From NCBI GenBank assembly GCA_910588565.1, contig CAJUPF010000093.1, positions 1 through 9,444 of the forward strand: a stretch of DNA of 9,444 nucleotides, written 5' to 3'. The translations under genes were made by a program, and so were the position numbers. Shown piece by piece: positions 4,618-9,444 of the stretch. A model generated the notes under the pieces. The model had not been told where the DNA came from. It was given only the letters and a program-made list of their open reading frames with translations, and ran no database searches. The stretch is from an uncultured Lachnospiraceae bacterium. GTDB lineage: Bacteria; Bacillota; Clostridia; Lachnospirales; Lachnospiraceae. Position 1 is the first letter of the stretch; every line of letters begins with the position of its first letter.

Positions 4618-7143
4618 CTAATTTGTATCAAACGGCAGCGCATATGGCAAAAATTCCCCATCATAATCAGGACAATACAGAATACGGCATCCCGGCGTTT
4701 CTTCGTCCCGAAGTTCTCCTGCAACAAACTGCTGCTCTCTTGCCCAAAAGAGCTGAATATCCTCTGCCGCCATCCCCCATTTATCATAAATCTGTTCTTC
4801 CCCGGTTGCAAGATTTCGTTTCCAGATTCCGGACTTTCTGTCTTTACCTGCCAGGTAATATACATACCCGTCCATTACGCCGCACAAATAACCTGGAATT
4901 TCTTCCACCAACTGCGCTCCGCTGCTAAAATCCGGAGATATACGGCACAGCGGCCTGGGCGGCAAAGCGTCGTTCTTCCAGCCCGAATAATAAATCCAGC
5001 CTCCATCCTCACAAATCCCATCAAACACACGGTACATAATCGTATCCGCAATCGTTCTGTCACTGCCGTCCATGGCAATACTTACCAGCGACGCATCCTT
5101 CACCCCAATTATATCCGCCTGCAGAGCCGCTTTATAGAGAATGCGCCCGCCTGCAAACAACACCGGGCATTCCAGATAGGATTCCTGATAAATCAAATCC
5201 TCCAAAACCTGCCGCTCTTCATCTTTATACCGTGTTAAAAGCAGCGGCTCTAAGATATCTGCAATTCCCCAGAGTGAGCTCTCATGCTTCTCATCCTCTT
5301 CCAGATAATAACTCCAGCCATGTTCATCCCCGTAGAGATACTTTTTTCCTACAACCCTGCTAAAATCCCGCATATTACGATGTGTAAAAACCTGATCCCC
5401 CTGTGTTTCAAAATATTCCGAAAAAAGTGGATAGATCTCACTTTCTCCCCAGTCAGGCCCGGATACAATCAGAGAAAGCCCCTGCATATCCTCAGAATGG
5501 TAAAAATCACCGTCCTCTGTCCGCAGGGAATCCGCAGACAGATAAACTGCTTTTCCGGTATCCGTGAAAGCATAATTCTGTTCCCCGCGTTCCATAAGCC
5601 CGTCGTAATGATGTTCCGCAAAGGAATCCAGCTCTGAATATGCAAGACTCTTATTCTCAATCTCATAGATAAACCTCTCCTTCCCATCCGATTCATTGCA
5701 AAACAGAATCCGCCCTCCATCCGACGAGACTTCTACATGTGTAACATTATCAAAAGCCTTTAAATCCAACAGCTGCTCAATCCTGCGCTTTTTCATATCG
5801 TAAATCAGGAGTCCCCAGTCATCATAAAGAACCGCCCTTTCATCAGAAGCATACACAAGCCTTGGAAGCGCATCCCCATAGACAGCCTTTGCCGCATCTT
5901 CTTCTGAAAGCGCCAGGAGTATCGAACGCTTCTCCTCCAGCTCATTTTCCCGTTCTGTTCCGGCTTCTGCATACGCTGCTTTTGAACTGGAAGCATCCGG
6001 GCTTTGCAAAGTATCTTCCGCATGATTTCCCAGACTGCCGGGCACGGCAAACAGACTCGCCGATATAAAAAGCAGTACACCCAGGATCACAGCTAAAATT
6101 CCCTTCTTTTTCCCTTCACCGGAACATATATTGGTAAGCCGATTTTTCAGCAGTTTCCTGTTTCTGGAAAATTCATTGGTACACAAAACAGAACGAATGC
6201 CTTTTTTCGATGACGCACATTCAAGCAAGGTCTGGCCGTAAAACTTCTTTTCTTCTCTGGAAAACCATCTGACAACACGGCTGTCACACAAAAGTTCCAT
6301 ATCCTGCAGCGCCTGCCGTTCCATCCAGACAACCAGCGGATTGAACCAGTGAAGCGTTTTCGCTAAATTGAACAGAAGCTTCACCAGAAGATCCTTACTT
6401 TTGTAATGCATAAATTCATGTTGCAATATCAGCGCCAGCTGATCTTTGCTGTAGTTCACATCCGGAAGTACAATCTGCGGATTTCGGATTCCTGTCAGCA
6501 TAGGCGAGAAAACAGCAGATGACGTATAAATCGGCAGATTCTCTTTTTTTCCAAAAAATACCCTTGTCTGTTTCACTTTATGGGAAAAAACCGCATAGCA
6601 GACAGTCTGCCAGATAAAAAGCAATGCTGCTCCTGCTGCCCATACAGCCGCTGCCCATTCCAATATTTGATTTCGGATATCCGCATTCTGTGTTTGTCCT
6701 GCCGGCTCCTGCGACGCTATTTCCTGCAGGTTCTGGCCAGAGAAATAATCTGTCACATTATTTGCTGTTTTACCATCCCATATCACGCTATCTCCTGGAT
6801 TACCCTCTTTTGCTTCCCGTTCCTCTGTCTGTGCGGTCAGACGGCCTTCCCCAGGATTTGCAGCATTTCGTCCTATATCAGATTCCTGTCCATCCATCGG
6901 TAAACTTACAGCCGGTTTCTGCTCTTCTGCCGCCATAGATATCGGAAGCGGGATGATAACTGCCCGTCCGGAAATCGAGAAATCAAATGGCAGCAGCAGA
7001 CGGACAGCCAGCAGAACCCAAAGACAGTACCGCCAAAAAACCGTATGGGTTCTCCGAAGCAGCAAAGATACCGACGATATCAGAAGAATACCCGCACTGC
7101 ATAGTATGGATAATTTTAATACCTCCAAAAACAAATCCCTCAT
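4618..7143 (-). CDS. BlaR1/MecR1-like M56 metalloprotease receptor with a propeller-like sensor region
   Basis: An 841-residue membrane receptor of the BlaR1 class, in which ligand binding outside activates a membrane-embedded zinc protease that leads to loss of the partner repressor. Predicted helices lie at about 8-29, 36-51, 161-186 and 349-366. The cytoplasmic protease domain between the third and fourth helices contains HEFMH (zinc ligands His242 and His246, catalytic Glu243) and DMELLCDSRV (Glu283, probable third ligand). A long hydrophilic loop (about 70-160) separates helices 2 and 3. After helix 4, residues 367-841 are extracytoplasmic. They show repeated short beta-strand blocks such as SSDGGRILFCNESDG, GGWIYYSG, GYVYYLAG and IWKRNLATGEEQIYD, like DUF5050/TolB-type propellers. 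The transpeptidase-like penicillin sensor of classical BlaR1 and its SxxK-x-SxN pattern are not seen, so the ligand is unknown. The start is supported by GGGAGG-type bases a few bases upstream. It follows the BlaI-type gene by 93 bp. Confidence 0.88.
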   Translation of the reverse strand: MRDLFLEVLKLSILCSAGILLISSVSLLLRRTHTVFWRYCLWVLLAVRLLLPFDFSISGRAVIIPLPISMAAEEQKPAVSLPMDGQESDIGRNAANPGEGRLTAQTEEREAKEGNPGDSVIWDGKTANNVTDYFSGQNLQEIASQEPAGQTQNADIRNQILEWAAAVWAAGAALLFIWQTVCYAVFSHKVKQTRVFFGKKENLPIYTSSAVFSPMLTGIRNPQIVLPDVNYSKDQLALILQHEFMHYKSKDLLVKLLFNLAKTLHWFNPLVVWMERQALQDMELLCDSRVVRWFSREEKKFYGQTLLECASSKKGIRSVLCTNEFSRNRKLLKNRLTNICSGEGKKKGILAVILGVLLFISASLFAVPGSLGNHAEDTLQSPDASSSKAAYAEAGTERENELEEKRSILLALSEEDAAKAVYGDALPRLVYASDERAVLYDDWGLLIYDMKKRRIEQLLDLKAFDNVTHVEVSSDGGRILFCNESDGKERFIYEIENKSLAYSELDSFAEHHYDGLMERGEQNYAFTDTGKAVYLSADSLRTEDGDFYHSEDMQGLSLIVSGPDWGESEIYPLFSEYFETQGDQVFTHRNMRDFSRVVGKKYLYGDEHGWSYYLEEDEKHESSLWGIADILEPLLLTRYKDEERQVLEDLIYQESYLECPVLFAGGRILYKAALQADIIGVKDASLVSIAMDGSDRTIADTIMYRVFDGICEDGGWIYYSGWKNDALPPRPLCRISPDFSSGAQLVEEIPGYLCGVMDGYVYYLAGKDRKSGIWKRNLATGEEQIYDKWGMAAEDIQLFWAREQQFVAGELRDEETPGCRILYCPDYDGEFLPYALPFDTN

Positions 7144-7236
7144 AGCTCCCTCCCGTCCCTGCTTACTTTGCAGCAGTTTATCTTTCTGTTTCTTTTTATC
7201 AGAATCAGCTTCATATGGATCACCGTTGCAAATCCC

Positions 7237-7605
7237 CTATAAACTGTCCAGATAGTCCTTCAGCTCTTCAATCTGCTCCTTAGAAAGACCATCTCCATCA
7301 TACAAAGCCGCCACAAATTTCCTGACCGAACTCCCATACAGCCTCTTTAAAATCGATCCGCTCTCCTGTTTCAGATAATCTTCTTCCTTTACAAGCGGAA
7401 TATAACAATTACTCCGCCCTTCCTTCTCCACCCGGACAAACCCTTTTTCTTCCAGCCGTGACAAAAAAGAAAGCACCGTCGTCTTTGATAAATGCCGTTT
7501 TTTCGGCAGCTGTTCTTCTATTTCTGTTCTGGTCATGGGTTTTTTTGCCTTCCAGAGAATCATCATCAGCTCCAATTCTGAATTTGGCAGTGATTTGTAT
7601 TTCAT
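7237..7605 (-). CDS. BlaI/MecI/CopY-family transcriptional repressor
   Basis: A 122-residue winged-helix repressor of the Penicillinase_R family. Residues 1-72 form the DNA-binding domain: LPNSELELMMILWKAKKPMTRTEIEEQL, then the recognition helix LSKTTVLSFLSRLEEKGFVRVEKEGR and the wing CYIPLV. The C-terminal part (about 75-122) forms the dimerisation helices ending KEQIEELKDYLDSL. Family members bind dyads in their own promoter and release them when cleaved or otherwise inactivated by the cognate BlaR1-type protease encoded next door. AGGAGG at 7614-7619 lies 8 bp before ATG 7605. It is the first gene of a minus-strand unit with the receptor and the AlkD-like gene, and is divergent from the MATE pump, making the pump a second likely target. 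Confidence 0.92.
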   Translation of the reverse strand: MKYKSLPNSELELMMILWKAKKPMTRTEIEEQLPKKRHLSKTTVLSFLSRLEEKGFVRVEKEGRSNCYIPLVKEEDYLKQESGSILKRLYGSSVRKFVAALYDGDGLSKEQIEELKDYLDSL

Positions 7606-7628
7606 CTTTATTTCCTCCTCGCCCGTAT

Positions 7629-7644
7629 GGCATAAAGGTATGCC
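7629..7644. promoter_or_regulatory. Perfect dyad in the repressor leader, candidate operator
   Basis: GGCATA (7629-7634), AAGG spacer, TATGCC (7639-7644) is a perfect inverted repeat between the predicted repressor promoter and its ribosome binding site. It could be an operator for the repressor or an mRNA hairpin. It does not match the TACA/TGTA pattern of staphylococcal BlaI sites, so assignment is tentative. Confidence 0.4.
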
Positions 7645-7654
7645 CGGATATCTT

Positions 7655-7666
7655 CGGCATTTGCCG
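7655..7666. promoter_or_regulatory. Second perfect dyad, candidate operator
   Basis: CGGCA-TT-TGCCG is a perfect 12-bp inverted repeat just downstream of the expected transcription start of the repressor operon. It shares the GGCA...TGCC core with the dyad at 7629-7644, as two operators for one protein might. Confidence 0.4.
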
Positions 7667-7679
7667 TATATTTGATTAT

Positions 7680-7708
7680 ATTCTACATCTGACGAATATA
7701 AAAGTCAA
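7680..7708 (-). promoter_or_regulatory. Promoter of the repressor-receptor-alkD operon
   Basis: On the minus strand TTGACT (7703-7708) and TAGAAT (7680-7685) are spaced by 17 bp, giving a start near 7673 and a leader of about 70 nt. Confidence 0.65.
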
Positions 7709-7721
7709 GAGGATCTGAACC

Positions 7722-7750
7722 TTGACTTATACAAAAAAATATGATATAAA
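7722..7750 (+). promoter_or_regulatory. Promoter of the MATE pump gene
   Basis: TTGACT at 7722-7727 and TATAAA at 7745-7750 with a 17-bp spacer; start expected near 7757. The -35 boxes of this promoter and the divergent one form an inverted repeat AGTCAAG (7703-7709) / CTTGACT (7721-7727), only 13 bp apart between hexamers, so polymerase or regulator binding at one should influence the other. Confidence 0.65.
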
Positions 7751-7756
7751 ACTAAT

Positions 7757-7840
7757 ACAAAACCTTTCGGGGAGTGGATTTTTTAAGAGATTCTTTTTTC
7801 GCCACACAATTACGTTACGTAATTGTGTTTTTTTATGCAA
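7757..7840 (+). promoter_or_regulatory. Attenuator leader of the MATE gene, candidate guanidine-IV (mepA-motif) riboswitch
   Basis: Between the promoter and the pump gene the leader first shows a G-rich segment, TTTCGGGGAGTGG (7765-7777). GTGG (7774-7777) can pair with CCAC (7802-7805), with AAGA/TCTT (7785-7788/7792-7795) pairing inside. That outer stem shares bases with the foot of a strong terminator hairpin, so the two folds may compete. A terminator in front of a MATE gene in Clostridia is the known setting of the guanidine-IV riboswitch, an ON switch for guanidinium efflux. I infer this class from context and arrangement; I could not check the conserved bases. A different ligand or a protein-dependent attenuator is possible. 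Confidence 0.5.
7804..7834 (+). terminator. Intrinsic terminator inside the MATE leader
   Basis: ACACAATTACG (7804-7814), loop TTA, CGTAATTGTGT (7818-7828) is a perfect 11-bp stem followed by a run of Ts through 7834. It lies about 70 bp upstream of the pump start codon and downstream of its promoter, so it must be conditionally bypassed for the pump to be made. Confidence 0.85.
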
Positions 7841-7903
7841 TTGAACTTCGGAGCAGAAATCCCGCAGGCCGCAATATTTGTTCTATTTCAGGAGGAGATA
7901 TCT

Positions 7904-9232
7904 ATGGATCAATCATTTATGAAAGAAAAAAATATTTTACCCTTGGTGTTATCCATGTCACTGCCCATGGTGATTTCAATGGCTGTAAATTCACTGTACA
8001 ATATTATTGACAGTTATTTTGTAGCCAAAGTAAGCGAACAGGCGATTACTGCACTGGCAATCGTTTTTCCCATACAAAATCTGATTAACGCAATTGCTAT
8101 TGGGTTTGGAGTCGGCCTGAATGCAGTGATTGCATACTATTCAGGAGCCAATGATCCGCACCGGGCCAGCAAAGCTGCCACGCAAGGCGTTTTGCTCAGC
8201 CTGATACATGGACTGATCCTTATGGCTGTATGCATAGCAGGAATGCCTTTCTTTTTAAAAAATTTCTCCTCCAATCAGGAGATGATAAAGTTAGCTCTGA
8301 TCTATGCTAACAGAGCCTTTCTTTTTTCGCCTGTTATCCATTTAGGACTGGCGTATGAGAAAATTTTTCAGGCTGCCGGTCAGATGAAAGTATCCATGTT
8401 CAGCATGATGTGCGGCTGTCTTGCAAATATTATCCTGGACCCGTTTCTGATCTTTGGAATTGGCGTCTTCCCGGCTATGGGCATTGCAGGCGCAGCTTAT
8501 GCCACAGGAATCGGACAATGCATTTCCCTGATTGTCTATCTGCTGATTTACGCATTCCGTCCTTCTTCGATAAAAGTAAGCCGATCCTATGCAGCATTTG
8601 ATCCAGAAATTATACGGAAAATGTATTCCGTAGGCATCGCGGCAGCTCTGACACTTGCGCTGCCCTCACTTTTAATCTCCATGTTAAACCGGCTGCTGGC
8701 AGGTTTTTCAGAAAAATATGTACTTGTCCTTGGCGTCTATTATAAACTGCAGACCTTCATTTATCTGACAGCCAATGGAATTATCCAGGGAATACGGCCA
8801 TTGATGGGCTATAATTTTGGAGCAAAAGAATATGGGCGCGTCAGAAAAATTTATAAAACCGCACTGATTCTAAATAGTGGAATTATGCTGTTTGGCACCC
8901 TGTTATGCTGGATAATACCAGGACAGCTGATTGGATTATTTACCAGCAGCCCTGAGACAATTGAAATTGGAATCCATGCACTGCATATTATCAGCCTGGG
9001 ATTTGTCCCATCCGCATGTTCCATCACCTGCTCCGGCGCCTTAGAAGGACTTGGCAAAGGCGGACAGTCACTAATCCTCTCACTGCTGCGCAATGCAGCT
9101 GTGATACTGCCTGCAGCATATCTGTTCAGCAGATTTGCCGGAGCAAATGGCGTGTGGTATGCGTTCTGCTTTACGGAGCTGATAGCAGCGGGAGTTTCTG
9201 TATTGATTTACAGGCGGCTGCCGTTGGAATAA
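7904..9232 (+). CDS. MATE-family multidrug efflux transporter (MepA-like)
   Basis: A 442-residue polytopic membrane protein with about 12 helices, the usual length for MATE Na+- or H+-driven antiporters that expel cationic drugs or other organic cations. Family features are the N-terminal ILPLVLSMSLPMVISMAVNSLYNIIDSYFVAKV (about 9-41), the GFGVGLNAVIAYYSGAND block after the second helix (about 71-88), and in the second half the paired GIIQGIRPLMGYNFGAKEYGRVRK (about 293-316), characteristic of the MepA/DinF-like branch. I chose ATG 7904, with AGGAGG (7890-7895) 8 bp upstream. An in-frame ATG at 7823 lies inside the terminator hairpin and has no ribosome binding site. Expression should depend on the leader attenuator and possibly on the divergent BlaI-family repressor. 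A terminator follows 28 bp after the stop. Confidence 0.92.
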   Translation: MDQSFMKEKNILPLVLSMSLPMVISMAVNSLYNIIDSYFVAKVSEQAITALAIVFPIQNLINAIAIGFGVGLNAVIAYYSGANDPHRASKAATQGVLLSLIHGLILMAVCIAGMPFFLKNFSSNQEMIKLALIYANRAFLFSPVIHLGLAYEKIFQAAGQMKVSMFSMMCGCLANIILDPFLIFGIGVFPAMGIAGAAYATGIGQCISLIVYLLIYAFRPSSIKVSRSYAAFDPEIIRKMYSVGIAAALTLALPSLLISMLNRLLAGFSEKYVLVLGVYYKLQTFIYLTANGIIQGIRPLMGYNFGAKEYGRVRKIYKTALILNSGIMLFGTLLCWIIPGQLIGLFTSSPETIEIGIHALHIISLGFVPSACSITCSGALEGLGKGGQSLILSLLRNAAVILPAAYLFSRFAGANGVWYAFCFTELIAAGVSVLIYRRLPLE

Positions 9233-9259
9233 AAAATTGATTTACTATTTTCACAGTAT

Positions 9260-9286
9260 AAAAGGAGCCACAGGCGGCTCCTTTTT
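9260..9286. terminator. Bidirectional intrinsic terminator
   Basis: AAAAGGAGCC (9260-9269) pairs with GGCTCCTTTT (9276-9285) around a 6-nt loop. The stem is flanked by T-runs on both strands, so it can end both the MATE transcript and any transcript arriving from the right. Confidence 0.85.
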
Positions 9287-9315
9287 ATTTGCTGTTGCTT
9301 CGATCTCTTTTGTCT

Positions 9316-9444
9316 TTACTCTGTAGATAACTTTGCTTTTGTACTCAATCCCCTTTGACGAAATAGTTTTTTATAGGACTTCAATTTACTCTTAGGCCAC
9401 TTATAAATATTTTTTGACGCAAAATGGCAAAATTTCTGCATAAG
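9316..9444 (-). CDS. Possible C-terminal end of a convergent unknown gene (partial)
   Basis: On the minus strand a frame is open from the window edge for 42 codons, ending at TAA 9316-9318. It is rich in Lys, Ser and Phe (for example NIYKWPKSKLKSYKKLFRQRG) and ends 30 bp before the bidirectional terminator, as a convergent gene would. I do not recognise the sequence. AT-rich DNA can stay open over this length by chance, so the evidence is mainly positional. Confidence 0.3.
   Translation of the reverse strand, partial: LMQKFCHFASKNIYKWPKSKLKSYKKLFRQRGLSTKAKLSTE

Noticed and set aside
5988..5999. SSSK motif in the receptor as a possible SxxK penicillin-sensing site
   Set aside because: It lies in a low-complexity serine-rich linker just after the fourth membrane helix, far from any transpeptidase-like fold and without the accompanying SxN and KTG motifs.
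4875..7255. Numerous ORFs of 60-117 codons on both strands within the receptor gene
   Set aside because: They are shadows of the 841-codon reading frame. None has a convincing ribosome binding site or domain.
7823..7903. N-terminal extension of the MATE protein from ATG 7823
   Set aside because: The ATG is inside the terminator hairpin with no ribosome binding site. ATG 7904 has AGGAGG at ideal spacing and gives the usual MATE length.
1..9444. CRISPR arrays, tRNA or rRNA genes
   Set aside because: No regularly spaced short repeats, tRNA-like cloverleaf or rRNA-like sequence was noticed in reading the window.

Overview
This window looks like an accessory stretch of a low-to-moderate GC Gram-positive chromosome, most likely a gut Clostridia of the Lachnospiraceae type. 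The signs are AGGAGG-type ribosome binding sites, sigma-A-like promoters with 17-bp spacers, AgrC-like GHKL kinases, a BlaI/BlaR1-type pair, a MepA-like MATE pump and a decayed TnpW-like transposon gene. The genus assignment is inference; no rRNA or tRNA gene is visible.

Left part (1-2015): two tandem same-strand GHKL sensor kinases repeat with a period of exactly 1416 bp. The first is cut by the window edge. The second is complete (start 711, 434 aa) and has its own promoter. The copies differ at 27 sites in the first 326 bp compared, then are identical for 274 bp up to the stop codon, which suggests gene conversion.

Middle-left (2016-3864): a scarred region. A 57-bp remnant of the 3' end of an ABC permease gene lies after the kinases, and an intact but apparently orphan permease lies at 2744-3469 (minus). 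Between them are an AbrB/MazE-like antitoxin with a good promoter, a PIN toxin broken after about eight codons, and a TnpW-like pseudogene with two frameshifts and a stop. A 140-bp imperfect palindrome, probably a MITE-like or other dispersed repeat, occupies the gap to the next gene.

Middle-right (3865-7605, all minus): a likely operon in the order BlaI-family repressor, BlaR1-like M56 metalloprotease receptor, AlkD-like DNA alkylation repair protein. The receptor keeps its membrane helices and the HEFMH zinc site, but carries a roughly 470-residue extracytoplasmic region of YWTD/DUF5050/TolB-like propeller character in place of the usual penicillin-binding sensor. In BlaR1 logic, ligand sensing would activate the protease, inactivate BlaI and release the target genes.

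Right part (7606-9444): the blaI-type promoter and a MATE efflux pump promoter are back to back, with -35 boxes forming an inverted repeat. The MATE mRNA has a 150-nt leader with a strong intrinsic terminator upstream of the start codon, so the pump is probably controlled by attenuation; a guanidine-IV (mepA-motif) riboswitch is the best candidate. A bidirectional terminator follows the pump, and a possible C-terminal fragment of a convergent gene runs off the right edge.
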